This document shows positions 1 through 7,977 of a stretch of DNA of 52,203 bases, in pieces. This DNA is from Albidovulum sp. bin36 (lineage in GTDB: Bacteria; Pseudomonadota; Alphaproteobacteria; Rhodobacterales; Rhodobacteraceae). Under the pieces are notes generated by a model, which saw only the letters and a program-made list of their open reading frames with translations, was not told the origin of the DNA and did no database searches. The stretch's first letter is position 1. Each line of letters opens with the position of its first letter. The DNA lies in assembly GCA_002238565.1 (NCBI GenBank), contig MPMP01000032.1, forward strand, positions 1 through 52,203, read 5' to 3'. Position numbers and translations under genes: made by a program.

Positions 1-441
1 TCCCGGCTCAGCGACCAGCGCGTCCGGTCTTCCGTGCCGACCGCGCGGCGAAACCAGGAAATCGTCTCGGAACTGAATTTTCGAAGGCCAATTTGCATGG
101 CCACGATATAGGTGATTCGTTTAAACTAATTTAGAGTGGGGTGTTGAAAGGCCGCGCTTAGGGCGAGGCTACGACGAAAGGACGGATAGTCGCGCGGCGA
201 AATGCATTGCCCGATTTGATCGCTCTTAATGCGCACCTGGGCGCGGATCGAATTTCGCAAAGATGGCTTGATGCCGTTTGGATGCTGCAAGCTGAACAAT
301 CGAATCCTGGACTTTTTCCGGTGGCGAGCGGCGGCTTGCTCGCGAAATTTGAGCCGCTCCCCACGCGCTTGATGATCGTTGACTCCCTGTTTCTCGACGA
401 ATACCGTGAGATATGCGGACCGAATACGGCAGGAGATGAGG
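1..441. other. Left-edge region without a recognisable gene
   Basis: No convincing gene is seen. Frame 1 is open from the window edge to a TAG at 109-111 (36 codons), so the tail of an upstream gene is possible, but the residues match nothing I recognise. A plus-strand frame from 207 to 464 runs into the SDR gene in another frame and looks like a chance opening. The end of the region carries the Shine-Dalgarno-like AGGAG at 431-435 that serves the SDR gene. Confidence 0.4.
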
Positions 442-1224
442 ATGGACTTGGGGCTGAAGAGTAAGAAAGTATTGATCACAGGTGCATCGCAAGGAATTGG
501 CGAGGGAGCGGCAAGGGTCTTCGCGGCCGAAGGCGCAGATCTCAAGCTTACCGCGCGCCGAGGAGATGTCCTTGACAGCCTCGCCGCTAATCTGAAACGA
601 GAGACCGGTGTGTCGGTCGAGACTTTTCCTATCGACCTTGAGTTACGAGGCGCGGCGCAGAAACTGGCGGATGCTGCTGGCGACGTAGATATTCTAGTCA
701 ACAACGCAGGCGTTATACCCGGGGGAAACCTCGAATTCGTCGACGAGAAGACTTGGCGAGCCGGATGGGAATTAAAGGTCTTCGGCTACATTAATCTTTG
801 CCGGATTTACTATGCTCGGATGAAGGCGTCCGGAGGCGGCGTAATCGTGAACAACATTGGCAATGCCGGCGAGCGCCTCGATGCCGAGTATATATCGGGC
901 ACATCGGGAAACGCGTGCCTTATGGCCTTCACTCGAGCTCTTGGGGGGCCGTCTCTTGGCGACGGCATTCGCGTTGTCGGGATCAACCCCGGTCCGGTTG
1001 ATACGCCGCGAATATATAAGCTTCTCCGTCAACGGGCAAAAGAGTGGTTTGGCGACGAATCGAGATGGAAAGAGCTGCAGGCGCGCTATCCTAAGGGACG
1101 TCCGGCAAGCGTTGCGGAAATCTGCGATGCAATGGCATTCCTCGCTTCAGACAGGTCAGGCTACACCAGCGGCGCGATTCTAACCATTGATGGGGGTATA
1201 GCATCACGATCGTCTATCATCTAA
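442..1224 (+). CDS. SDR-family oxidoreductase with atypical active site
   Basis: A 260-residue short-chain dehydrogenase/reductase, probably a cytoplasmic NAD(P)-dependent enzyme. The Rossmann glycine motif TGASQGIG lies at residues 13-20, the structural NNAG at 87-90 and the NPGPVDTP segment at 182-189. The start at 442 is chosen because AGGAG (431-435) sits 6 nt upstream; in-frame ATGs at 379 and 436 are less well placed. The usual Ser / Tyr-x-x-x-Lys set is not visible: the region reads NNIGNAGE then Y-ISGT-SGNA, with no lysine four residues after Tyr150. It heads an apparent operon with a tripartite tricarboxylate transporter, so it probably acts on the imported carboxylate or its CoA ester. 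The family is sure; activity and substrate are not. Confidence 0.85.
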   Translation: MDLGLKSKKVLITGASQGIGEGAARVFAAEGADLKLTARRGDVLDSLAANLKRETGVSVETFPIDLELRGAAQKLADAAGDVDILVNNAGVIPGGNLEFVDEKTWRAGWELKVFGYINLCRIYYARMKASGGGVIVNNIGNAGERLDAEYISGTSGNACLMAFTRALGGPSLGDGIRVVGINPGPVDTPRIYKLLRQRAKEWFGDESRWKELQARYPKGRPASVAEICDAMAFLASDRSGYTSGAILTIDGGIASRSSII

Positions 1225-1292
1225 AGTGAAAAGCACGTCCGCGCAACCACGCGGAATTCGTTAGTCCAAAATCAACTTAGGGAGGATATGTA

Positions 1293-2252
1293 ATGAGACT
1301 GAAATCAATCGCCGCCGCCTTGGCGCTGGCCGGTGCGGCGACCTTTGCCCACGCGGATAGTTTCCCGGGCGGCCCAATCACATGGGTCGTCAATTGGCCG
1401 GCAGGGGGCGGACAGGACACGACAAGCCGACTTGTGGCCGAAATGCTGAGCGAAAAGCTAGGCGTTGCAATCGCGGTAAAGAACTACAGCGGTGCTGGAG
1501 GTTTGACCGGCATGCGCGAACTCGCCTCCGCGGACCCGGACGGCCACACAATAGGCATGCTAGGGGCATCGAGCATCATACAGCAATATACCACTGATGA
1601 ACCGGTCATGCTGGACGAGCTGGCTGTCCTGTCATTCTTTGGTCCGGACCCGGGCGCGCTGACGGTGGCGGGCGGAACGCCCTACGAAAGCCTGGACGAC
1701 TATGTTATGGCTGCCAAAGAGTCGCCTAGCGAAATTATAAACGGAAACGATCCTCCTGGCGGAGCCTCGTACATCTCCGCATCGATCCTAGAATCTTCGC
1801 TGGGGCTGGAAATCAACAAGGTGCCGTACAGCGGGTACGCGCCGACAGTTACCGCGCTGCTAGGCGGCGAGGTCGAAAGCGCCACCGTCCCCGTCCCCCA
1901 AGTCCTGGAGCATCACGCGAATGGCGATGTCCGTATTCTCGGCGTCATGGCCGGACAGCGCCACTTTCTAGCGCCGGACATTCCTACCTTCATGGAACAG
2001 GGATACGACGTGGTTGCAGGTGATTTCCGCGCTGTAGTCGGCCCCGCCGGCATTCCCGAAGATGTGGCGGCGATTCTGTCCGAGGCTCTAGTCGCTGTAC
2101 TTTCTTCGCCGGAATTCAACGCGAAGGCCAATGCCGCCGGTTACATGATTGAACCCCTCGGCGCGGCGGAAGCGAAGATGCGGATCATGCAATTTGACGA
2201 ACAGGTGTATCCGGTTCTTGAACAGGCCGGATTGGTTACAAACCCGCGTTGA
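1293..2252 (+). CDS. tctC: TTT-family periplasmic solute-binding protein (TctC/Bug)
   Basis: Extracytoplasmic binding protein of a tripartite tricarboxylate transporter, 319 residues, the usual Bug-family length. It has a Sec signal peptide (KS near the N-terminus, hydrophobic AAALALAGAATF, cleavage after AHA at about residue 21). The mature protein starts with the family pattern PGGPITWVVNWPAGGGQD and contains the GAGGLTGMRELA segment. GGGAGG-like AGGGAGGA lies just before the ATG. The stop overlaps the TTG start of tctB (TTGA), which implies translational coupling. The ligand cannot be read from sequence; the 3' neighbour suggests a di- or arylcarboxylate. Confidence 0.92.
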   Translation: MRLKSIAAALALAGAATFAHADSFPGGPITWVVNWPAGGGQDTTSRLVAEMLSEKLGVAIAVKNYSGAGGLTGMRELASADPDGHTIGMLGASSIIQQYTTDEPVMLDELAVLSFFGPDPGALTVAGGTPYESLDDYVMAAKESPSEIINGNDPPGGASYISASILESSLGLEINKVPYSGYAPTVTALLGGEVESATVPVPQVLEHHANGDVRILGVMAGQRHFLAPDIPTFMEQGYDVVAGDFRAVVGPAGIPEDVAAILSEALVAVLSSPEFNAKANAAGYMIEPLGAAEAKMRIMQFDEQVYPVLEQAGLVTNPR

Positions 2253-2752
2253 TCCGTCGGGACCCAGCTATTGCCAGTCGCGAGGCTCGTAGAGACCTTG
2301 CGGCTGGCGCATTCTCCGTCGGACTCGCCGCCTGCCTCGCTGCCGTGCATTTCCGGCAAGCGGGGCGGCTTCACGACGATTACGGCGCCGAGCCCGGGCC
2401 TGCGCTTCTTCCGGAAATTCTTCTCGCCGCACTGGCTCTTATTGGATTAGCGCTTCTGCTTCGCGGATTTTGGATCGGCAGGATCGCAGGGCTTGCCTCC
2501 AGGGAGCAAAAAGAAATCGGCAGTGCATTTGGCCGAGCGTCGCTCGTCGTCTTGGGACTGTTAGTCGCCGCGATGTTTCTGCAGTCTGCAACAGGTTTCG
2601 GCATAGCGGCGGCGACCGCGAGCGCACTGCTCGCCATTCTGCTGGCCCGGCAGGAACTCCGGTCCCTTCCCCGCGCCGCGATTGAGGGTGTTCTTGTTGC
2701 CGCAATTCTCTATGCGCTGTTCCGTTTCATCCTTGGAGTTCCGCTAACGTGA
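2249..2752 (+). CDS. tctB: TTT-family small membrane subunit TctB
   Basis: Small integral membrane subunit of the tripartite tricarboxylate transporter, 167 residues. Four hydrophobic stretches are visible (about residues 20-37, 50-70, 90-108 and 112-165, the last being two close helices), the usual TctB arrangement. The periplasmic loop after helix 1 has the typical FRQAGRLHDDYGAEPGPALLPEIL pattern, abbreviated here as PGPALLP near residues 49-55. It starts with TTG overlapping the tctC stop, and tctA follows 28 nt downstream. Sequence conservation in TctB is low, so position and topology carry most of the assignment. Confidence 0.88.
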   Translation: MIRRDPAIASREARRDLAAGAFSVGLAACLAAVHFRQAGRLHDDYGAEPGPALLPEILLAALALIGLALLLRGFWIGRIAGLASREQKEIGSAFGRASLVVLGLLVAAMFLQSATGFGIAAATASALLAILLARQELRSLPRAAIEGVLVAAILYALFRFILGVPLT

Positions 2753-2780
2753 GGTCGCGTCCATCCCTGATTGAGGGCTT

Positions 2781-4292
2781 ATGAGCGCTCTTCTCGACAG
2801 CCTAGGTCTACTGCTCATGGACCCTTGGGCGCTGTTCCTTTGCCTTTCCGGCGTGGTGGTGGGATTGATATTCGGAGCTTTGCCCGGCGTCAGTTCCACG
2901 ATGTCGCTAGCAGTCATGCTGCCGCTCACCTTCGGCATGTCTACAGGAAATGCAATGATGTTCATGTTGGGCATCTTCTTTTCCAGCGTCTACGCGGGAT
3001 CTGTCTCGGCGATACTGCTAAATATTCCAGGAACACCGGGTGCGATGGTTACGGTGCTTGACGGAAACGCAATGGCGCGGAAGGGGCGCGCCGGCGAGGC
3101 TATGACATACGCTCTGATTGCCTCGTTGTTCGGCGGCGTTCTCGGCTGGATCATCCTAGTGACAACCGCGCCGGTGATCGCGGCGTATGCCTTGAAGTTC
3201 GCCAGTCCCGAATACGCCGCGGTCGTCTTCTTCGGCTTGGCGTTGGTTGCTTACGCATCGTCCGGGGATACTCTGCGAGGATTGCTGGCGGGCGCCCTCG
3301 GGCTTCTTCTCGGGGTTGTCGGACGCGATGCGATTACCGACGTGCCGCGCTTCACCTTTGGCACTGCGGAATTGCAAGGCGGTCTTGATATCATCCCTCT
3401 GGCGATCGGGGTCTTTGGCATCGCAGAGGCCCTAACGGCTGTCGAAACGATTCCAAAGACCGCGGCAGCCTTGCCGGCTCGCATGGGTCGGCTTTTTCCG
3501 GGCAGGCGAGCATTGCTAGCCGAGACTCCGACCGCAGTCCGCGGCTCGGCCATCGGGGCATTCGTCGGGGCCATCCCCGCCGCAGGCTCGGCCGTGGCAG
3601 TCGCCCTTGCGTACGCGCTTGAAAAACGGATTTCCCGCACGCCCGAGGCATTCGGTACCGGCGTGCCCCGCGGAATAGTGGCGCCGGAGTCGGCGAACAA
3701 TGCCTGCGTCGGCGGCGCGCTTATCCCCATGATGACCTTGGGCATCCCTGGCGATAGCATTACGGCCGTTCTTATAGGAGTTCTTCTGCTGCACGGCCTT
3801 CGACCCGGCCCCGGGCTCTACGAGAGCCAGCCGGAATTCGTTGCGACCGTTTATGCCGCGCTTTTATTCGCGATTGTCTTCACCGGGTTGGTGGCGGGAA
3901 CGTTCGGACTCCGAGGATTTAATCGCGTATTGCTTCTGCCGCGCCGAATTCTTCTGACAGGAATTCTTTTGCTGTGTCTCATGGGCGCCTTCTCAGTACG
4001 CAATTCAATTTACGATGTCTGGGTTGCCATCGCGGCAGGAGGCGCCGGTTACGCAATGTCACGCATGGGGGTGCCTGTGCTACCATTGGCATTCGGCGTC
4101 GTTCTGGGGCCGATTCTGGAGGAAAACCTTCGTCGTACACTGATGATACATAAGGACTGGACAGTGTTCCTGGAGCGCCCGATCAGCCTGACCTTGATAC
4201 TCATTTCCTTCGCCGTGCTACTCGGACCGCTGATTTGGCAAGCCGCGCGGAGTTTCGTGCAGCGAGGTTCGGAAGGAGGCAAGCCGCGATGA
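2781..4292 (+). CDS. tctA: TTT-family large permease TctA
   Basis: Large membrane subunit of the tripartite tricarboxylate transporter, 503 residues, about the family length, with roughly a dozen hydrophobic segments. The TctA signature glycine/proline stretches are present: GALPGVSSTMSLAVMLPLTF near residues 33-52, NIPGTPGA near 81-88, and PESANNACVGGALIPMMTLG near 302-321, which repeats the first in the second half. With tctC and tctB it should form a cation-coupled importer. Its TGA overlaps the ATG of the next gene, so the permease and the enzyme are probably translated together. No TctDE two-component regulator is in the window. Confidence 0.95.
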   Translation: MSALLDSLGLLLMDPWALFLCLSGVVVGLIFGALPGVSSTMSLAVMLPLTFGMSTGNAMMFMLGIFFSSVYAGSVSAILLNIPGTPGAMVTVLDGNAMARKGRAGEAMTYALIASLFGGVLGWIILVTTAPVIAAYALKFASPEYAAVVFFGLALVAYASSGDTLRGLLAGALGLLLGVVGRDAITDVPRFTFGTAELQGGLDIIPLAIGVFGIAEALTAVETIPKTAAALPARMGRLFPGRRALLAETPTAVRGSAIGAFVGAIPAAGSAVAVALAYALEKRISRTPEAFGTGVPRGIVAPESANNACVGGALIPMMTLGIPGDSITAVLIGVLLLHGLRPGPGLYESQPEFVATVYAALLFAIVFTGLVAGTFGLRGFNRVLLLPRRILLTGILLLCLMGAFSVRNSIYDVWVAIAAGGAGYAMSRMGVPVLPLAFGVVLGPILEENLRRTLMIHKDWTVFLERPISLTLILISFAVLLGPLIWQAARSFVQRGSEGGKPR

Positions 4293-4984
4293 ACAACCCT
4301 ATCATCCCGTTCCGGGCAGGATTTATGCTGCCATCGTCCAATACAGTGTTCGAAGACCGTTGCTTCGACGTCTTTTCGAGCGATCCGAGAATCCGCGCTC
4401 ATTTTGCGCGTGTGCCGGTCGTGAGCATCTCAAATACGGAATCTTCGCTAAGCCAGTTCGACCGGGGTCGGATGCTGGCCGCTGCGCGCAGCCTTGCCGA
4501 AGCCGGCCCGGACTGCATTGTCTGGGCGGGAACGGCGGCGAGTTGGCTCGGCTTTGAATTCGACAAAACGCTCTGTCAAGAAATCGAGGATCGCTGGTGC
4601 GTGCGCGCAATGTCCGCGACGCTTTCGATAAACGCGCGGCTGGCGGAGCTAAAAGCCGGAAGTATCGGACTAGTTACTCCCTACGGCGCCGAGCTAGAAG
4701 CGCGCATCGCACAAAACTACGAGGCGATAGGAATCCGAGTCGTCGGCGCGGAACGCCTCGACCTGACCGAGAACACGGACTATGCAGCCGTTAGTCCCGC
4801 TAGGATTCTCAAGATGGTGCGAGATGTGGCTCGGCACGGCGCCGATGCAATCGTAATTCTATGCACCAACCTTGCGGGAGCTTACATTTTGGAAGAGGCG
4901 CAACGCCAGGTCGGCTGCTCAATTCTGGATTCCGTAGAAGAGACCCTGAACGCCGTCAGGCGGGTATCAATGATACGGAGTTGA
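4289..4984 (+). CDS. Maleate isomerase / arylmalonate decarboxylase-like protein
   Basis: A 231-residue Asp/Glu racemase-superfamily enzyme of the maleate isomerase / arylmalonate decarboxylase branch. PSSNT gives the substrate-binding Asn18, TPYG gives Tyr132, and CTN gives Cys192, the second catalytic cysteine. The first cysteine of maleate isomerases is replaced: the expected C-T-S motif reads Gly81-Thr-Ala. A glycine here is the state known for arylmalonate decarboxylase, which uses only the second Cys. The start at 4289 is fixed by the ATGA overlap with tctA and GGAAGGAGG at 4271-4279. As last gene of the transporter operon it likely processes the imported acid. EutA-like or other racemase-family roles are alternatives. 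Confidence 0.8.
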   Translation: MNNPIIPFRAGFMLPSSNTVFEDRCFDVFSSDPRIRAHFARVPVVSISNTESSLSQFDRGRMLAAARSLAEAGPDCIVWAGTAASWLGFEFDKTLCQEIEDRWCVRAMSATLSINARLAELKAGSIGLVTPYGAELEARIAQNYEAIGIRVVGAERLDLTENTDYAAVSPARILKMVRDVARHGADAIVILCTNLAGAYILEEAQRQVGCSILDSVEETLNAVRRVSMIRS

Positions 4985-5188
4985 AAGGCCTTATGTCGCC
5001 AAGCGACGAAGAAGCATCCTGAAAAATCGACTTTGCAGCGTTATCCGCCTTGATTCGCAGCCGCGGGATCCAGTGCGATGCGGAAGAAGCGCCGGGCCGT
5101 AACGGCGACGGACGAAGCCCCGGATGCCGATGCCGGCGAAAAGGTCGAAAACGTCTATCACGTCACCTCGCCGAGTGCGCAAAGGGCA

Positions 5189-5197
5189 TCGACAAGC
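5189..5197. repeat. Target-site duplication, left copy (MITE 1)
   Basis: TCGACAAGC directly before the MITE is repeated exactly at 5320-5328 directly after it. It marks a 9-bp target duplication inside the transposase relic. Confidence 0.93.
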
Positions 5198-5319
5198 GGG
5201 TGTAGCCCAAAATGGTTGATTGGGTCGAATGTGAGTTTCCGACCTTCCAACACATAAAGAGGAGCGCTGCTATAGGAATACTTTCTCGCATCGCTTTTCA
5301 ACAAGTTTGAGATACACCC
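5198..5319 (+). mobile_element. 122-bp MITE, copy 1
   Basis: A short non-coding mobile element. It begins GGGTGTAGCCCAAA and ends TTTGAGATACACCC; the ends are 14-bp inverted repeats with 12 matches. A second copy in the same orientation lies at 50243-50364 and differs at one base only (A at 5252, C at 50297). Each copy has its own perfect 9-bp target duplication, so each is a separate transposition event and not a segmental duplication. It encodes no transposase and must be moved in trans. The 9-bp duplication excludes TA-type (IS630/mariner) elements; I cannot name the parent IS from the ends alone. Confidence 0.93.
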
Positions 5320-5328
5320 TCGACAAGC
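5320..5328. repeat. Target-site duplication, right copy (MITE 1)
   Basis: TCGACAAGC, identical to 5189-5197. Removing the MITE and one copy restores a continuous, though already frameshifted, transposase-derived sequence. Confidence 0.93.
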
Positions 5329-5507
5329 GCCTGCCGGAGCTGCGCCTCGGTCATTGGGAAATTGAAAATCTGAAACATCGGAAGCAGGATTGCCGGCTCG
5401 GCGAGGATGCCTGCCTGACGCGGACCGGCAATTTTCCTACCAGCGGCGCCGCCTTCAACTACATGGACCTAGCGGTCATTTTCCACAGCCGCGACCGGGA
5501 CAAGTAA

Positions 5508-5790
5508 AAGCGGTTGGCCGAAACGCCGGAACTGCTCCAGATGCTTCGGAAACAGGCCATCGGGGATCCGACAGAGCCGCAGCCCCGCCTTCCGCCAACA
5601 ACCGGGAAGGCGCGACCGCCCGAGAGACGGAGGGTCGCGAGCGCCCTGCGCGGCAGGTTATTGGTCGCAAAACAGTTGTTGATTCGCGCGGACCGAGGCG
5701 GTTTCCGCTCGCCAAGAAGTGTTTTCGAAAGCCGCCGGCGTCGAAAATCGATCGGTTCGGCTAGAATGGGGAATGTCGGTCGACAGGCCC
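5508..5790. other. Non-coding or decayed span before tlpA
   Basis: Nothing recognisable is seen here. The plus-strand frames continue from the transposase relic but soon lose any likeness to a protein, and no inverted repeat of an IS end was found. Confidence 0.4.
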
Positions 5791-6360
5791 CTAGCGGTCT
5801 GAAATCAGAGCCTCGAATATTTCAATGGCGGACTCGCTGTTCCAGTCCGCGTCGCCTATAAGTCTCGCGATTTCATTTCCGTCGCCGTTGACGACAATGG
5901 TTGTCGGCAATCCCAGCACGCCCGTGCCGCGTAGGAACTTCAGCTTCGGATCCAAATAAAGATCTAAAGAATCTATATTGTTCTCTAAAAGGAATTCGGC
6001 CGCGTCTTCAGGAGAGCTGCGACCCGTCGCAACGGCAAGGACTTCGAACTTGTCACCCCCCAAATTTTCGTTCAGAGCATCTAGAGTCGGTAATTCCTTG
6101 AGACAGGGCGCGCACCATGTCGCCCAAAAATTGAGGACGACGATTTTCGGTCGAAATTCGCTCAATGTAACGGCGGCGCCATTTGAATCGTAGAAGGCTT
6201 CGGATGAAACAGGCCTGGGGATTTCGTGAAACAGAAGTTTCTTCATGCTGCCTTCGCGCAAGGCCTGAATCGCCGCGAAATCCTGTTCCGCCGCCGCCGC
6301 GAAGTTTGCGCCAAGCAGCGCAAGCGCGTATAGGATAAACGGACCACAAATTCTAAGCAT
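5791..6360 (-). CDS. tlpA: TlpA-like thioredoxin-fold disulfide reductase
   Basis: A 189-residue TlpA/ResA-like protein, exported or anchored by an N-terminal hydrophobic segment (residues 7-22, ending AAAA), with its thioredoxin domain in the periplasm. The active site WCAPC is at residues 82-86 inside [15 protein letters not shown], and the cis-proline is Pro152 in LGLPTT. Proteins of this kind keep cysteines of periplasmic targets such as apocytochrome c or CuA centres reduced. It diverges from argH with only 32 bp between the starts, the arrangement kept in many alphaproteobacteria. The particular client is not shown by context. Confidence 0.9.
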   Translation of the reverse strand: MLRICGPFILYALALLGANFAAAAEQDFAAIQALREGSMKKLLFHEIPRPVSSEAFYDSNGAAVTLSEFRPKIVVLNFWATWCAPCLKELPTLDALNENLGGDKFEVLAVATGRSSPEDAAEFLLENNIDSLDLYLDPKLKFLRGTGVLGLPTTIVVNGDGNEIARLIGDADWNSESAIEIFEALISDR

Positions 6361-6392
6361 CTGTATTTCTCCCAGGGCTAGCGATCCAATTT

Positions 6393-7784
6393 ATGAAAAA
6401 AAATTCGTCAAGTGAAATCTGGGGCGGTCGATTCTCGGAAGCGCCCGAAGACATCATGCAAGCCGTAAATGCTTCAATCGATTTCGACAAGCGGCTTTAT
6501 CGCGAAGACATCGAAGGTTCCCTGAGCCATGCCGCCATGCTCGCCAGGCAAGGCGTCATCGACGACGGCGATGCCGAAGCGATTTGCGAAGGCCTAAGGC
6601 AGATAGCGGCTGAAATCGAAAGCGGCGGGTTCGAATTCTCGTCGGCGCTGGAAGATATCCACATGAACGTGGAGGCTCGTCTTCGAGAGATCATCGGCCC
6701 GGCCGCCGGAAAGCTCCATACGGCGCGTAGCAGGAACGATCAGGTGGCCACGGACTTCCGGCTTTGGGTTCGCAATCGGATCGACCGAATCTCGGCGAAA
6801 CTGGAAGGATTGATGCTCGCGCATCTTGATCAGGCCGAATGGGGCATCGACCGGATAATGCCTGGCTTTACTCATTTGCAGAATGCCCAGCCGGTAACTT
6901 GGGCCCATCACATGATGGCCTATGTGGAGATGTTCGGCCGCGACTTGAGCCGATTTGGCGATGCGCGATCGCGTATGAACGAGTCGCCGCTCGGAGCCGC
7001 GGCTCTCGCCGGCACTTCGTTTCCGATAGACAGGCACGTAACGGCGCGGGATCTCGGTTTCGACAAGCCGATGGCGAATTCTCTCGACGCTGTAAGCGAC
7101 CGGGACTTTGCATTGGAATTCCTTGCCGCCGCGTCGATTTGCGGCGTTCATTTGTCTCGGCTGGCGGAAGAACTCGTTATTTGGTCGTCTCCGCAGTTCG
7201 GCTTCATTGCGTTCAGCGACAAATTCTCGACCGGGTCTTCGATTATGCCGCAAAAGAGAAATCCGGATGCCGCGGAGCTCGTGCGGGCGAAAGCCGGAAG
7301 GCTAAACGGTTCCCTTGCCGCTCTCCTTACCGTGATGAAAGGTCTTCCGCTGGCGTATTCGAAGGACATGCAGGAAGACAAGGAGCAGGTTTTCGATTCC
7401 GCCGATACGCTCGAATTGGCCATCGATGCAATGCGGGGAATGATAGCCGATTTAACCCCGAATCCCGAACGGATGCGAGCCGCCGCCGCCGCGGGCTATT
7501 CGACGGCGACGGATTTAGCGGATTGGCTTGTGAGAGAGCTTTCGATGTCGTTCAGGAATGCGCATCGAGCGACGGGCCAGCTCGTCAAGATGGCGGAGGA
7601 CGCGAATGTCGAGCTGGCCGATCTGTCGCTTGCGGACATGCAGTCGGTTTGCCCGGGACTAGTCGAAGACGCGCGCAGAGTTTTAACCGTGGAAAATTCG
7701 GTTGAGAGTCGCGCAAGCTACGGAGGCACGGCGCCGGTCCAGGTCCGATCCCAAATAAAGCTATGGCGGAGTAAATTGAAATGA
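6393..7784 (+). CDS. argH: Argininosuccinate lyase
   Basis: Cytosolic enzyme that splits argininosuccinate into arginine and fumarate, the last step of arginine synthesis. It has 463 residues, the normal length. The fumarase/aspartase superfamily signature [10 protein letters not shown] is at residues 281-290, the catalytic serine being in its GSS; the general-acid region TARSRNDQV is at 110-118, and the family histidine is His161 in THLQNAQP. The N-terminus [11 protein letters not shown] is typical. The TGA overlaps the ATG of the small lipoprotein gene (ATGA). Confidence 0.97.
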   Translation: MKKNSSSEIWGGRFSEAPEDIMQAVNASIDFDKRLYREDIEGSLSHAAMLARQGVIDDGDAEAICEGLRQIAAEIESGGFEFSSALEDIHMNVEARLREIIGPAAGKLHTARSRNDQVATDFRLWVRNRIDRISAKLEGLMLAHLDQAEWGIDRIMPGFTHLQNAQPVTWAHHMMAYVEMFGRDLSRFGDARSRMNESPLGAAALAGTSFPIDRHVTARDLGFDKPMANSLDAVSDRDFALEFLAAASICGVHLSRLAEELVIWSSPQFGFIAFSDKFSTGSSIMPQKRNPDAAELVRAKAGRLNGSLAALLTVMKGLPLAYSKDMQEDKEQVFDSADTLELAIDAMRGMIADLTPNPERMRAAAAAGYSTATDLADWLVRELSMSFRNAHRATGQLVKMAEDANVELADLSLADMQSVCPGLVEDARRVLTVENSVESRASYGGTAPVQVRSQIKLWRSKLK

Positions 7785-7897
7785 AGGCGGCAATCGCGAT
7801 TTTGCTTTCGCTGACGCTGCTGATATCTTGCGGGAGGAAGGGCGACCCGCTGCCGCCGGAACCGCGAACGGTTTCGGAAATTCTGCGAGCGAACTAG
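7781..7897 (+). CDS. lptM: Small LptM-like lipoprotein
   Basis: A 38-residue lipoprotein, easily missed. [16 protein letters not shown] is a signal peptide and LISC a lipobox with Cys17; after it comes [11 protein letters not shown], the C-G-x-K-G pattern of the YifL/LptM family. In enterobacteria LptM assists oxidative maturation of the LptD translocon; in alphaproteobacteria the homologue stands between argH and lysA exactly as here. The ATG overlaps the argH stop (ATGA). The assignment uses the motif, the lipobox and the conserved gene order; function in this organism is inferred. Confidence 0.85.
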   Translation: MKAAIAILLSLTLLISCGRKGDPLPPEPRTVSEILRAN

Positions 7898-7977
7898 CGG
7901 CCTATGCTCCCGGATGTCGGCAGTCCCGTCTTGACTATCAAGATATTCCATTTTCTGGGATCGGGCGTCAATTGATC

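Larger units (their letters stand above)
5078..5507 (+). pseudogene. Relic of an ISAs1-type transposase, interrupted by a MITE
   Basis: Decayed 3' part of a DDE transposase. One frame (from about 5078 to 5197) reads EKVENVYHVTSPSAQ, like the segment before the last catalytic block of ISAs1-type transposases; another frame after 5329 reads GHWEIEN, then GEDACLTRTGN, the conserved C-terminal block. The two parts are in different frames and are separated by the 122-bp MITE at 5198-5319, so the gene is dead by both a frameshift and an insertion. No start, no 5' half and no IS ends were found. Upstream 4985-5077 may be more of the same relic. Confidence in transposase origin is good; the exact IS family is less sure. 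Confidence 0.65.

Noticed and set aside
126..704. 192-codon minus-strand open frame over the SDR gene
   Set aside because: Serine- and arginine-rich shadow of the plus-strand SDR; no family match.
1239..1254. CCGCG CAACCA CGCGG hairpin between the SDR gene and tctC, a possible terminator
   Set aside because: Five-base-pair stem with no following T-run, and the genes look like one operon.
6839..7705. 288-codon plus-strand frame inside argH
   Set aside because: Out-of-frame shadow of argH, arginine- and glycine-rich with no domain.
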